DNA of 64,000 nt from Streptomyces fulvoviolaceus. Its GTDB lineage: Bacteria > Actinomycetota > Actinomycetes > Streptomycetales > Streptomycetaceae. Below the pieces are notes generated by a model, which saw only the letters and a list, made by a program, of their open reading frames with translations, made no database searches and was not told the DNA's origin. Location: positions 1 to 64,000 of the forward strand of contig NZ_JOEY01000051.1 in the NCBI RefSeq assembly GCF_000718165.1. Reading direction: 5' to 3'. Each line of letters begins with the position of its first letter. The stretch's first letter is position 1. This document shows, in pieces, positions 7,134 through 15,865 of the stretch. The translations under genes were made by a program, and so were the position numbers.

Positions 7134-8527
7134 GCGGCCACTCGCTCGGCATTCTCCGCCGTGATCCCCTTGGTCGAGGCGATCACGCTCTTCAGCTTCT
7201 TGGAGAGTGCCTCATAGAACATGCTCAGCGGAAACTCGTCCGGAAGCACGTCATCGACGAGCTTTCGCGGCGGCTGGGTCAGATCGAGGGCGTCGGGACC
7301 CTTGGCCCACTTGGAGCCCGGGTGCGGGGCGAGGTAGGTGGAGACCAGCTCGTATCCGGCGAACCAGTGGACGAGCTTGGGGCGGTCGATACCGTCGCGG
7401 TACAGCTCCTCGATGTCGGCGCACAGCTGGTTGGTGACCTGGGGCGCGCGCTGCCAGTCGATGAAGAGCTTGTTGTCGGTCCAGCGGACGACGTCGTGCT
7501 TGTGCAGGTAGGCGAAGAGGAGCTGGCCGCCGAGGCCGTCGTAGTTGCGCACGCGCTCGCCGGTGACCGGGAAGCGGAACATACGGTCGAACAGCACGGC
7601 GTACTGCACGTCACGGGCCTGCGGGATGCCGTCGGCCTGCAGCTTCACGGCCTCCCTGAAGGCGGTGAGGTCGCAGCGGAGCTCTTCGAGGCCGTACATC
7701 CAGAACGGCTGACGCTGCTTGATCATGAACGGGTCGAAAGGCAGGTCGCCGTGGCTGTGGGTGCGGTCGTGGACCATGTCCCACAGCACGAAGGCCTCCT
7801 CGCAGCGCTTCTGGTCGTGGACCATGGCGGCGATGTCCTCGGGCAACTCAAGACCCAGGATGTCGACGGCGGAGGCGGTCACCCGGCGGAAGCGGGCGGC
7901 CTCGCGGTCGCAGAAGATGCCACCCCAGCTGAAGCGCTCCGGGGCCTCGCGTACGGCGATCGTCTCGGGGAAGAGCACGGCGGAGTTGGTGTCGTAACCG
8001 GCCGTGAAGTCCTCGAACGTGATGCCGCAGAACAGCGGGTTGTCGTAGCGCGTGCGCTCCAGCTCGGCCAGCCACTCGGGCCACACCATGCGCAGCACGA
8101 CCGCTTCGAGGTTGCGGTCGGGGTTGCCGTTCTGCGTGTACATCGGGAAGACGACCAGGTGCTGGAGGCCGTTGGCACGGTTCGCGGCGGGCTGGAAGGC
8201 CAGCAGCGAGTCGAGGAAGTCCGGCACCCGGAATCCGTCGGCGGCCCAGCGGTGCAGGTCCTTGATGAGGGCCTCGTGGTAGGCGCGGTCGTGCGGGAGC
8301 AGCCCTGACAGCTCCTCGACGGCGGCGGCGACCCGTCGGACGGCGAACTCGGCGGCGGCCGGGTCCGGGGCGCCGTCGGTCTCGAAGTCGATCGACCCGT
8401 CCTTGGACTGCCATGGCCGGATCTGCTCCACGGCATCCTTGAGCACGGGCCACGCCGGGTGTTCCACCACCCTGGTCGCGGGAGGAACCTGCTCCTCCGA
8501 AGCCGCCTGCACAAGAATTTCCGTCAT
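7130..8527 (-). CDS. DUF6421 family protein
   Basis: A 465-residue cytoplasmic protein without signal peptide or membrane segments. I recognise it as the actinobacterial DUF6421 family, which has no assigned reaction. A histidine-rich stretch around residues 250-262 (H253, H257 and H259 in MVHDRTHSHGD) could bind a metal. Other conserved-looking segments are VVFPMYTQNGNPDRNLEAV and GGIFCDREAARFRRV. It is the first gene of the coupled DUF6421-SDR-threonine aldolase operon. The ATG at 8525-8527 follows GGATGGGAC. The operon promoter region contains a 12-base perfect palindrome. An enzymatic role in the same pathway as its two partners is inferred only. Confidence 0.8.
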   Translation of the reverse strand: MTEILVQAASEEQVPPATRVVEHPAWPVLKDAVEQIRPWQSKDGSIDFETDGAPDPAAAEFAVRRVAAAVEELSGLLPHDRAYHEALIKDLHRWAADGFRVPDFLDSLLAFQPAANRANGLQHLVVFPMYTQNGNPDRNLEAVVLRMVWPEWLAELERTRYDNPLFCGITFEDFTAGYDTNSAVLFPETIAVREAPERFSWGGIFCDREAARFRRVTASAVDILGLELPEDIAAMVHDQKRCEEAFVLWDMVHDRTHSHGDLPFDPFMIKQRQPFWMYGLEELRCDLTAFREAVKLQADGIPQARDVQYAVLFDRMFRFPVTGERVRNYDGLGGQLLFAYLHKHDVVRWTDNKLFIDWQRAPQVTNQLCADIEELYRDGIDRPKLVHWFAGYELVSTYLAPHPGSKWAKGPDALDLTQPPRKLVDDVLPDEFPLSMFYEALSKKLKSVIASTKGITAENAERVAA

Positions 8528-8910
8528 GTCCCATCCTCCACTGCAGAACCTCGTGTATGGACACCGTATGCATACGAGCTTCCTCCCAGCAAGGGGAGAC
8601 TCGGGAGATTATCCTGCCCACACCAATGGAAACAGATGTTTTTCCCGTCTGATACCGGGTAGGCGATTACTTCGACTGCGAGCCTTCGGCAGCGGGACCA
8701 CCGCCCGCGGTCAATCCCCGCAGGACTCGCCCACGCCCGGGTGACCGCTCCCGCCGGTACAGGCCAGGTCCGGCCCTTTCGTCGCCCGATCCGCCGCGCA
8801 GACACGGGTCCATCGCGGTGCGTGGCCATTAGGCTGCGGCTCTGCCCGCGCGACCGTCCGCTCCGGTCGCGCGCGGAGCCGAGCCGCCGTCGACGGAAGC
8901 GAGTTGAACC
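8528..8910. other. Intergenic region between the divergent DUF6421 operon and GDPD gene
   Basis: This 383-base gap holds the promoters of two divergent units and no convincing gene. It contains a low-GC stretch around 8600-8650, unusual here, and a 12-base palindrome at 8565-8576. No riboswitch or small RNA is recognisable by eye. Confidence 0.5.
8565..8576. promoter_or_regulatory. Perfect 12-base palindrome upstream of DUF6421 operon
   Basis: CGTATGCATACG is self-complementary and lies 38 bases upstream of the DUF6421 start codon, inside a wider imperfect repeat (CTCGTGTATG ... CATACGAG). This position fits an operator over the promoter. No regulator gene is adjacent. Confidence 0.45.
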
Positions 8911-9594
8911 TTGAACTTCCTTACCATCGGTCACCGCGGGGTCATGGGTGTCGAGCCCGAGAACACCCTCCGTTCCTTCGTCGCCGCCCAGCAGGCCGGC
9001 CTCGACCAGATCGAACTCGATCTGCACCTCAGCAAGGACGGCGCCCTCGTCGTCATGCACGACACCGACGTGGACCGCACGACCGACGGCACGGGACCGA
9101 TCGCCGAGAAGACGCTCGAAGAGCTGCGCGCCCTGGACGCGGGCCGCGGGGAGCGGATCCCGGTGTTCGAGGAGGTCCTGGACGCCGTGAAGTCACCCCT
9201 CCAGGCCGAGATCAAGGACATCGCGGCGGCCCGGGCGCTGGCCGAGGTGATGCACAAGCGGGACCTGATCTCCCGGGTCGAGGTGTCCTCGTTCCACGAC
9301 GAGGCGATCGCCGAGATCGCCCGGCTGGTGCCCGGCGTACGGACCGCGCTGATCGGCAGCCGGTTCGGCACCGACATCGTGGACCGCGCGGTGGAGGCCG
9401 GTGCCGGGACCGTCTGCCTGAACATCCGCCGGCTGACCCTGGAGATCGTGGAGCAGGCCCGCAAGGCGGACCTGAAGATCATCGGCTGGGTGGTGAACAC
9501 GCAGGATCACCTGCGACTCGTACGAGCCCTGGGGCTGGACGGCGCGACCACCGACTACCCGGAGATCAAGCGCACCGGCCGCTTCACGGCGTAA
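8911..9594 (+). CDS. Glycerophosphodiester phosphodiesterase
   Basis: A 227-residue GDPD TIM-barrel enzyme without signal peptide. Catalytic and metal-binding residues are visible: H8 (GHRG), E35 and D37 (IELDLHLS), H50 (VVMHDTDVDRTT) and E in AEIKD. It hydrolyses glycerophosphodiesters to glycerol-3-phosphate and an alcohol; the cytoplasmic location suggests recycling of phospholipid head groups. The start is TTG at 8911, since the protein begins NFLTIGHRG right there and GGAAGCGAG lies 8-16 bases upstream. It converges on the GNAT gene with a 20-base gap. Confidence 0.9.
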   Translation: MNFLTIGHRGVMGVEPENTLRSFVAAQQAGLDQIELDLHLSKDGALVVMHDTDVDRTTDGTGPIAEKTLEELRALDAGRGERIPVFEEVLDAVKSPLQAEIKDIAAARALAEVMHKRDLISRVEVSSFHDEAIAEIARLVPGVRTALIGSRFGTDIVDRAVEAGAGTVCLNIRRLTLEIVEQARKADLKIIGWVVNTQDHLRLVRALGLDGATTDYPEIKRTGRFTA

Positions 9595-9614
9595 CGATTA
9601 TGCGAGTTCCCTGA

Positions 9615-10154
9615 CTATCCGAGTTCCTTGATCAGCAGCTCGAACTGCAAGTCGGCGCGCTGCGGAACGCCGAAGCGCTCGTCGCCGTACGGGAACGGGG
9701 TCATCCTTCCCGTACGGCGGTAGCCTCGGCGCTCGTACCAGGCGATGAGGTCGTCGCGCACGGAGATCACCGTCATGTGCATCTCCATGGTGCCCCAGGT
9801 CTCGCGGGCCGCCCGCTCCGCCTCCGCGATGATCACCTTGCCGAGGCCGCCGCCCTGGAGCGTGGGGCTCACCGCGAACATCCCGAAGTAGGCGTGGGTG
9901 CCACGGTGTTCGAGCTGGCAGCAGGCGACGACGACGCCGTCCCGCTCGACCGTGAGCAGCCGGCTGTCGGGCGACTTGATGACGTCGAGCACGCCCTGCG
10001 GGTCGGTGCGCTGTCCCTCCAGGATGTCCGCCTCGGTGGTCCACCCGGCCCGGCTGGCGTCGCCGCGGTACGCCGACTCGATCAGCGCGACCAGGGCGTC
10101 CACGTCGGCGTCGATGGCATCGCGGAAGGTCAGTCCGGAGGCGGTGGTGTCCAT
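9615..10154 (-). CDS. GNAT family N-acetyltransferase
   Basis: A 179-residue GNAT protein. Motif A appears as MFAVSPTLQGGGLGKVIIAEAE, with the Q/G-x-x-G-x-G/A acetyl-CoA loop, and the terminal motif as YERRGYRRTGR. It transfers an acetyl group from acetyl-CoA to an unidentified amine. The ATG at 10152-10154 (MDTTASGLTFRDA) is preferred over upstream in-frame codons, because the extension is arginine/serine-rich and crosses the divergent promoter region of the VOC gene. It is monocistronic. Confidence 0.85.
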   Translation of the reverse strand: MDTTASGLTFRDAIDADVDALVALIESAYRGDASRAGWTTEADILEGQRTDPQGVLDVIKSPDSRLLTVERDGVVVACCQLEHRGTHAYFGMFAVSPTLQGGGLGKVIIAEAERAARETWGTMEMHMTVISVRDDLIAWYERRGYRRTGRMTPFPYGDERFGVPQRADLQFELLIKELG

Positions 10155-10224
10155 GGAGCGGTTCTCCGATCTCGGGCGCGGCTCGGGCACCGACGAGCGT
10201 AACGCCCCCACTAGGCTCCGCTGC

Positions 10225-10617
10225 ATGGTGCACGTACTGAGCAGCCGCATCCTGCTCCACCCCGTCGATCCCGAGCGGTCCCGCGTCTTCTACGGCGAGC
10301 AGCTGGGCCTCGCCGTCTACCGCGAGTTCGGTACCGGGCCGGAGCGCGGCACCGTCTACTTCCTCGGCGGCGGCTTCCTGGAGGTATCCGGGCGGTCCGA
10401 GGTCCCGCCGTCCCCGGCCGTGCGGCTGTGGATGCAGGTCGAGGACGTGGCCGCCGCGCACGAGGAGCTGCGGGCGAAGGGGGTCGAGATCGTGCGGCCG
10501 CCGGTGAAGGAGCCCTGGGGGCTGGTCGAGATGTGGATCACCGATCCGGACGGGACGCGGATCGTGCTGGTGGAGGTGCCGGCGGAGCATCCGATCCGGT
10601 ACCGACCCGGGATCTGA
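10225..10617 (+). CDS. VOC family protein (glyoxalase/bleomycin-resistance fold), single domain
   Basis: A 130-residue single-domain vicinal-oxygen-chelate protein: SRILLHPVDPERSRVFYGEQLGL opens the first beta-alpha-beta unit, and WITDPDGTRIVLVEVP closes the second. Family members are metal-dependent lyases, dioxygenases or ligand-binding resistance proteins. The histidine in the first strand (LLHPVD) and the glutamate in the last (LVEVP) are in metal-ligand positions. A second, two-domain VOC gene follows 98 bases downstream. The substrate cannot be told. Confidence 0.85.
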   Translation: MVHVLSSRILLHPVDPERSRVFYGEQLGLAVYREFGTGPERGTVYFLGGGFLEVSGRSEVPPSPAVRLWMQVEDVAAAHEELRAKGVEIVRPPVKEPWGLVEMWITDPDGTRIVLVEVPAEHPIRYRPGI

Positions 10618-10715
10618 GCTCGTTCCAGGTACACAGGGCCGTCCGATGGCCGCGCCGACGGACCGGGGCTAGCGTGCGAAGAGGACGCTCGCGTCGGCAG
10701 GAAGGCCGTGACGCC

Positions 10716-11480
10716 ATGAAATTCGACAAGCCGGTGGCCAATGGGCCCTGCTGGGTCGAGGTGGGAACGCCCGATCCGGCGGCGGCCGAGCGTTTCTACG
10801 GAGACCTCTTCGGCTGGCGGGCGGAGACGGACTCGCGGGAGGAGATGGGCGGCTACACGATCGCGTACCTGGGCCATCTCCCGGTCGCCGGGCTCGTCCC
10901 GCTGGGCGAGGAGTCGCAGCCGGTCGCCTGGTTCGTGACGTTCGCGGTGTCGGACGTCGACGCCACCGTGGAGAAGGTCAAGTCGGCAGGCGGGTCCGTG
11001 GTGTTCGAGCCCGGGGACGTCCCGGACATGGGGCGCTTCGCGTCCGTCGCCGATCCGCAGGGCGCCGGATTCCATCTGTGGCAGGCGCGGGGCTTCGAGG
11101 GCGCCGGGCTGCTCAACGCCGCCGGCTCGCTGGGCTGGGTGGAGCTGCTGAGCCGGACGCCCGAACGGGCCCTCGACTTCTACACCACGGTGTTCGGCTG
11201 GAGCGTCAACGCCTCGGAGCACTACACGCACTGGGGCATCGACGGCACGGACTTCGGCGGCATGGTGCGGATGGACGACAAGTTCCCGCCCGAGGTGCCG
11301 CCGCACTGGCTGCCGTACTTCGCGGTGGCGGACGTGGACGCGACCGCGGCCACGGCGACCGACGCGGGCGGCAGCGTCCTCATGGAGCCCACCTCCGTGC
11401 CGGACGGGCCCCGGATCGCGGTGCTGCGGGATCCCCAGGGCGCGGTCTTCGGGGTGTACCTGGAGGGTGCGGAGGGCTGA
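10716..11480 (+). CDS. Two-domain VOC family protein
   Basis: A 254-residue protein of two tandem VOC domains (about residues 8-125 and 135-252). Each has a DP-x-x-A-x-x-FY / TPERALDFYTTVFGW opening and a DPQGAxF closing strand. These are often annotated as hydroxylases or 27-kDa antigen-like (CFP30B) proteins. Metal-ligand glutamates are less obvious than in the preceding gene, so it may bind a ligand rather than catalyse. ATG at 10716 is chosen, with GGAAGG 11-17 bases upstream. It may be co-transcribed with the aldo/keto reductase 73 bases downstream. Confidence 0.85.
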   Translation: MKFDKPVANGPCWVEVGTPDPAAAERFYGDLFGWRAETDSREEMGGYTIAYLGHLPVAGLVPLGEESQPVAWFVTFAVSDVDATVEKVKSAGGSVVFEPGDVPDMGRFASVADPQGAGFHLWQARGFEGAGLLNAAGSLGWVELLSRTPERALDFYTTVFGWSVNASEHYTHWGIDGTDFGGMVRMDDKFPPEVPPHWLPYFAVADVDATAATATDAGGSVLMEPTSVPDGPRIAVLRDPQGAVFGVYLEGAEG

Positions 11481-11553
11481 GCCGCGGCTTGCGTTGAAGT
11501 GCGCTCCAGCGCCTAGCGTCGTACGCACGAACTGCCCGGAGGGGGAACTGATC

Positions 11554-12606
11554 GTGCGGTACACACTGTTCGGCAAGACCGGTCTGCGCGTGAGCGAGCT
11601 GAGCCTCGGCGCGATGGTCATGGGCGACGACCCCGCCCACGGCTCCGACAAGGAGACCAGCGCCAAGCTGCTCGACGCCTACGCCGACGCGGGCGGCAAC
11701 TTCGTCGACACGGCGGACATCTACTCGGGCGGCGATTCGGAGCGGATCCTCGGCGAACTGCTGGACGGGCGGCGCGAGGAGTTCGTGCTGGCCAGCAAGT
11801 ACACGTGCGGGACCCGCAAGGGGGACGTCAACGCGGCCGGCAACCACCGCAAGAACCTGGTGCAGTCGGTGGAGGCGAGCCTGGAGCGGCTGTGCACCGA
11901 CCGGCTCGACATCCTGTGGGTACACGCCCGCGACAACTTCACCCCGGTCGACGAGGTGATGCGGGCGCTCGACGACCTCGTCCGCACGGGCAAGGTGCTC
12001 TACGTCGGTGTCTCGGACTGGCCCGCGTGGGAGATCGCACAGGCCAACACCCTTGCGGAGCTGAGGGGTTGGACCGCGTTCGCCGGTTCGCAGCTGCGCT
12101 ACAACCTGCTGGAGCGGACGCCGGAGCGCGAACTGCTGCCGCAGGCCCGGGCGTTCGGCCAGGCGGTGCTGGCGTGGGCGCCCCTGGCGGCCGGGAAGCT
12201 CACCGGCAAGTACCGCCGGGGCGAGTCGGGCCGGCTGGACTCCTGGGGCGACAAGCCGAGCCCGCAGGAGGAGGACGTCATCACCGCCGTCCTGGAGATC
12301 GCCGAGCAGGGCGGTTGGAGCCCGGCCCAGGTGGCGCTGGCCTGGCTGCTGGGCCGGCCCGGCAACGTCGTCCCGATCGTCGCGGCCACCAAGGAGCACC
12401 AGCTCGCCGACAACCTCGGCAGCGTCGACGTCCGCCTCGATGCCGACGCCGTCGCCCGCCTCGACGAGGTGAGCGCGGTGCCGCTCGGCTTCCCGCACGA
12501 CTTCGTACGGGAGCCGGCCGTCGTCCAGACCATCTACGGCGACCGCTGGGCGGACATCGACGACCGGCGCTCCGGCTACCGCCGTACGGCCACCGAGGTT
12601 CTCTAG
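11554..12606 (+). CDS. Aldo/keto reductase
   Basis: A 350-residue NADPH-dependent TIM-barrel oxidoreductase. The tetrad residues appear as D in FVDTADIYSGG (with Y), K in ASKYTCG and H in ILWVHARDN. The cofactor segment is VPIVAATKEHQLADNLGSVDV near the C-terminus. It is of the YajO/potassium-channel-beta type, which reduces aldehydes or ketones. The GTG start at 11554 follows a strong GGAGGGGGAA signal. It converges on the large glycosidase gene with a 15-base gap. The physiological substrate is unknown. Confidence 0.9.
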   Translation: MRYTLFGKTGLRVSELSLGAMVMGDDPAHGSDKETSAKLLDAYADAGGNFVDTADIYSGGDSERILGELLDGRREEFVLASKYTCGTRKGDVNAAGNHRKNLVQSVEASLERLCTDRLDILWVHARDNFTPVDEVMRALDDLVRTGKVLYVGVSDWPAWEIAQANTLAELRGWTAFAGSQLRYNLLERTPERELLPQARAFGQAVLAWAPLAAGKLTGKYRRGESGRLDSWGDKPSPQEEDVITAVLEIAEQGGWSPAQVALAWLLGRPGNVVPIVAATKEHQLADNLGSVDVRLDADAVARLDEVSAVPLGFPHDFVREPAVVQTIYGDRWADIDDRRSGYRRTATEVL

Positions 12607-12621
12607 CGCCCGGGAATGCCG

Positions 12622-15189
12622 TCAGGCCAGTGGTGTCACCGTCACGCGGTCGATGACGGGGGCGTACGGGGAGCGCTGCCCGTACTCGTTCCTGGTGGTG
12701 CCGTCGAAGTCGGGGAGTTCGTCGGCGGTGAAGGTGACGGTGTTGGTGCCCTGACGCAGGGTGACGGGGACGGCCAGCTGCCAGAAGTTGTTGAAGTGGA
12801 AGGTGGTGGGGAACAGGACGCGGTGCGGGGCGTCCCCGTTGACGGCGATGTCCGCGTGGCGGCAGACGGGGTCCGGGTTGTAGTGCGTGCCGGGCGGCTG
12901 CTCGCCGTTGGCGTAGCGGATCGTCAGCGCGTGGCGTCCGGCGCGGTCCGCCGTCACCGTCAGGGTGAGGGCGTTCTCGGGTCCGCCGCCGACGCCGTCC
13001 ACCGCCTTGCCACTCGTGGCGTACGGGTATCCGGTCACCTTCGCCACGCCGGTGAGGGCGCCTTCCGCGGCGGCGTACGCCGTGGTGGGCAGCAGGCCGC
13101 GCGAGGGGCCGACCCGCAGCCGGTCCACGATCAGGCGTTCCGACGTCCCGGTGACCGCGATCTTGTTGATGCCGCCGGCCAGGAAGAGCGGGACAGGGCC
13201 GCGCCCGATGCGTCCGATCTCCTCGCCGTTGACGGTGAGCAGGCCTTCGCCGGGCCCGAGCAGGTCGATGGTCACCGAGGCCTCGCCGTCGGCGTCCGCG
13301 TGCGCCCAGAAGGTGACGGTGCCGCCCCGCGGGAGCACGGCGACACCGGGGCCGGAGGCGCCGCGGTGGGCGTGGCTGACACGGGTTCCGGCGCCGAGAT
13401 CCGCGAACTCGGCGTCGTACACCGCGGTTTGGTCGGTGTCGCGCAGGACGAGGTCCAGCTTGTCCACGACGGCGTCGCCCTTGGTGACGCCGAGGTCCGG
13501 GTCCTGGGCCGCGAGTGTGATCCGGTGCCGTCCGGCGGTCAGCTCCACCCGGGTGTCGGTGTGACCCCAGACCGCCCACTTGTAGCCGAGCGGGAGCCGC
13601 AGTTCGCGTGGGGCCTCCCCGTCGACGCGCAGGAAGACGTTGGTGGGGCCCTGCTCGCGCACCAGATCGGCCTGGTTGTGGGAGTTCGCGAACACGCTGA
13701 CGTCGTACGTCCCGGCCTCGGGGACCTCGACGTCGAAGGCGAGCACTCCGTCGGAGCCGGTGCGCAGACCGCCCACGTGGTAGCCACCGGAGGTCGCGAA
13801 CTTCTCGACGTCGGAGGGCGATCCCTCGGGCCCGTTCTTCGAGTGGCCGCCGCCGGTGTACGTCGCGTCCTCGGCCTCGTACGTCCGCTGCCAACGGACC
13901 GAGGGCGGCATGGGCGCGGCGGCGTTGTCGCCGGGCGAGAGAATCACCTGGTACGCGGACATCTCGTCGAGGTCTGTCAGAGGCAACGTCACCGTGCCCT
14001 GGAGCAGGGGGAGTTCGTAGTCCAGGACCCTCAACGGTTGGGCACACGCCCCGACTTGCCCCGTCCAGGGAATCTCCTGCACCCGGACGTGGACCGTCGC
14101 GCCGAACACCTCCGCGTCGACCCCCTCGAAGACGACGTCCGCCGCGCCGCCCGCACCGCCCAGCAGGGCCCGCGCCTGCCGCTTCTCCCTGTCCAGGGTG
14201 GCGACCCCCTGCAGCGTGTACTGCACGTTGGGATGCGGCGCGACGACCCGCACGGTGTTCCCGGTCAGCTGCCCGTAGGCGTTGAACAGCCACCACTGGC
14301 CGTTGGCCTTGTTGGCCTCCACGGCCGAGTCGTTGAGGTTGCCCGCGATGTTCCAGTAGGCGATGTCGGCGTCGACCTTCGACTCCTCGATCGCGGAGAT
14401 CCACTGGATCATCTGGCCCGGCACGGACACGTGGTAGTTGTGCGCGTACTCGTTGATGTTGACCGGCAGCGGGCCGATGCCCAACTCCCGTTCCAGCTCC
14501 CGGTACTTGGCGATGTTGGTGCGCACCTCGGCGGGCGAGGACAGCTCGTGCCAGGTCATCACGTCGGGCAGCACGTCGCGGGCCTTGGCGAACTCCAGGA
14601 AGCCCCTGACCTCGGGGTACAGGATGCAGGTGTTGGGGCCGGCGACGCGGGCGTCGGGGTCGAGGTCCTTGATGAGGTCGTACGCCGCTTTCCAGGCCGC
14701 GAAGTAGTGCCCCGGTTCGGTGCGCCAGGAGGTGCGGTCGTAGCTCCACTCCCCCTCGCCGAACATGTTGCCCTCGGGCTCGTTGAACGGGACGTACACG
14801 ACGTGGGACTTCAACGCACCCAGCGTCAGGACGTGTTCGACCTGGCGGCGGACGACCTCGAGGAACCCGGCGAGCCGTTCCTCGCCGGTGGCGCCGGGCC
14901 ATTCGTAGGGGAAACCGCGGTAGAAGTCGGGCAGGTAGACGTAGACGTCCTTGCCGCCCGCCGCGACGAAGGGCGGCAGGATCTCCAGGGCGTCGCCGCC
15001 GGGGTGCTGGGTGCCGTCCTGGGCCTTGGTGGTGACCGTGCGCGGGTACATGCCCTCGACGAGGGTGCGGCTGGGCACGCCGTCGCCGTAGAGGCCGTAG
15101 AGCGTGCCGCTCGCACCGCCGTGGAAGGGGCCGGTCTCGGTGCCGAGGTCGATGGTGAGCTTCTCGGGACCGGGAGCTTCGGCTGCCAC
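12622..15189 (-). CDS. Clan GH-A glycoside hydrolase (GH39-like) with C-terminal carbohydrate-binding modules
   Basis: An 855-residue protein. The first ~380 residues form a GH39-like (clan GH-A) barrel, with probable acid/base E137 in PFNEPEG and nucleophile E247 in INEYAHNYHV. Beta-sandwich modules follow: one beginning YEAEDATYTGGGH (CBM6/35-like) around 405-535, one beginning YDAEFADLG, and a third C-terminal one ending DRVTVTPLA. This architecture suggests hydrolysis of a plant polysaccharide side chain. Oddly, no signal peptide precedes the mature-like start. The GTG at 15187-15189 with AAGGG upstream is the only well-placed start, although close homologues as I remember them are secreted. 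A possible operator lies about 100 bases upstream. The exact GH specificity is unsure. Confidence 0.75.
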   Translation of the reverse strand: MAAEAPGPEKLTIDLGTETGPFHGGASGTLYGLYGDGVPSRTLVEGMYPRTVTTKAQDGTQHPGGDALEILPPFVAAGGKDVYVYLPDFYRGFPYEWPGATGEERLAGFLEVVRRQVEHVLTLGALKSHVVYVPFNEPEGNMFGEGEWSYDRTSWRTEPGHYFAAWKAAYDLIKDLDPDARVAGPNTCILYPEVRGFLEFAKARDVLPDVMTWHELSSPAEVRTNIAKYRELERELGIGPLPVNINEYAHNYHVSVPGQMIQWISAIEESKVDADIAYWNIAGNLNDSAVEANKANGQWWLFNAYGQLTGNTVRVVAPHPNVQYTLQGVATLDREKRQARALLGGAGGAADVVFEGVDAEVFGATVHVRVQEIPWTGQVGACAQPLRVLDYELPLLQGTVTLPLTDLDEMSAYQVILSPGDNAAAPMPPSVRWQRTYEAEDATYTGGGHSKNGPEGSPSDVEKFATSGGYHVGGLRTGSDGVLAFDVEVPEAGTYDVSVFANSHNQADLVREQGPTNVFLRVDGEAPRELRLPLGYKWAVWGHTDTRVELTAGRHRITLAAQDPDLGVTKGDAVVDKLDLVLRDTDQTAVYDAEFADLGAGTRVSHAHRGASGPGVAVLPRGGTVTFWAHADADGEASVTIDLLGPGEGLLTVNGEEIGRIGRGPVPLFLAGGINKIAVTGTSERLIVDRLRVGPSRGLLPTTAYAAAEGALTGVAKVTGYPYATSGKAVDGVGGGPENALTLTVTADRAGRHALTIRYANGEQPPGTHYNPDPVCRHADIAVNGDAPHRVLFPTTFHFNNFWQLAVPVTLRQGTNTVTFTADELPDFDGTTRNEYGQRSPYAPVIDRVTVTPLA

Positions 15190-15290
15190 GACATCCACCC
15201 TTCGTTCGAAATTCCGTACGCCAGTCGATGATCCGAACCGGCCTGGTCGAACGTAGGAAGAACGCGTGTTCCCCGTCAACAGGTGGACGG

Positions 15291-15307
15291 CTCCGAAACT
15301 TCCGAAA
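15291..15307. promoter_or_regulatory. Possible xylanase-type operator (CGAAACTTCCG)
   Basis: CCGAAACTTCCGAAACC contains a word one base away from CGAAACTTTCG, the palindrome described upstream of Streptomyces xylanase genes. It lies about 105 bases upstream of the glycosidase start. The match is imperfect and short, so this is tentative. Confidence 0.3.
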
Positions 15308-15322
15308 CCGCAGCTCGCGGGG

Positions 15323-15865
15323 TCAGACCCGGAGCACTCCGAGGCGGCCCTCCAACTGGCCCAGCAGCTCGCCGAGCAGCGTGGAGAGTTCGTCCTGCCC
15401 CTGCGGGGACAGACCGGACAGGACGACGGTCTCGTACGCCAGTTGCTCGGGCAGGATCCCGTCGACCAGCTCGCGCCCGGCGTCCGTGAGGCGCACATGG
15501 GCGACGCGGCGGTCGCGGGTGTCGCCGCGGCGCTCGACCAGGCCGCGCTCGGTCAGCTGCTTGAGGCGCTTGGTGACCGCGGCGCCCGAGGAGAAGGTCT
15601 CGCGGGCCAGGTCGCCGGGGGTCAACTCGTGGCCGGTGCGGCGGAGCGCGCCGAGCAGGTCGAACTCGGGGCGGCTGAGCCCGGCCCGGCGCAGCGGGGC
15701 GTCCTCGGCCTGCTGGAGGAGGGCAGCGCAGCGGTTGATGCGGCCGATGATCTCCATGGGGCCGGTGTCGAGGCCGGGGTGGACTGCCTGCCACTGCCGG
15801 ACGACCGCGGCGAGCGTGTCGTTCCTCGTCACGCCGGGCGTGCTCCCCGGGTTGCCTGCCGTCAT
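15323..15865 (-). CDS. MarR family transcriptional regulator
   Basis: A 180-residue winged-helix MarR protein. The recognition region LTPGDLARETFSSGAAVTKRLKQLTERGLVERR is followed by the wing DTRDRRVAHVRLTDAG. It probably represses its own operon and responds to a small aromatic or toxic ligand. The ATG at 15863-15865 overlaps the stop of the FUSC gene by four bases (ATGA), so translation is coupled. An imperfect inverted repeat ahead of the FUSC gene is a likely binding site. Transporter plus MarR suggests inducible efflux. Confidence 0.9.
   Translation of the reverse strand: MTAGNPGSTPGVTRNDTLAAVVRQWQAVHPGLDTGPMEIIGRINRCAALLQQAEDAPLRRAGLSRPEFDLLGALRRTGHELTPGDLARETFSSGAAVTKRLKQLTERGLVERRGDTRDRRVAHVRLTDAGRELVDGILPEQLAYETVVLSGLSPQGQDELSTLLGELLGQLEGRLGVLRV

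Noticed and set aside
12281..14902. An 873-codon minus-strand frame overlapping the glycosidase gene in another phase.
   Set aside because: Arg/Gly/Pro-rich shadow; the alternative frame shows catalytic NEP and INEY motifs and binding modules.
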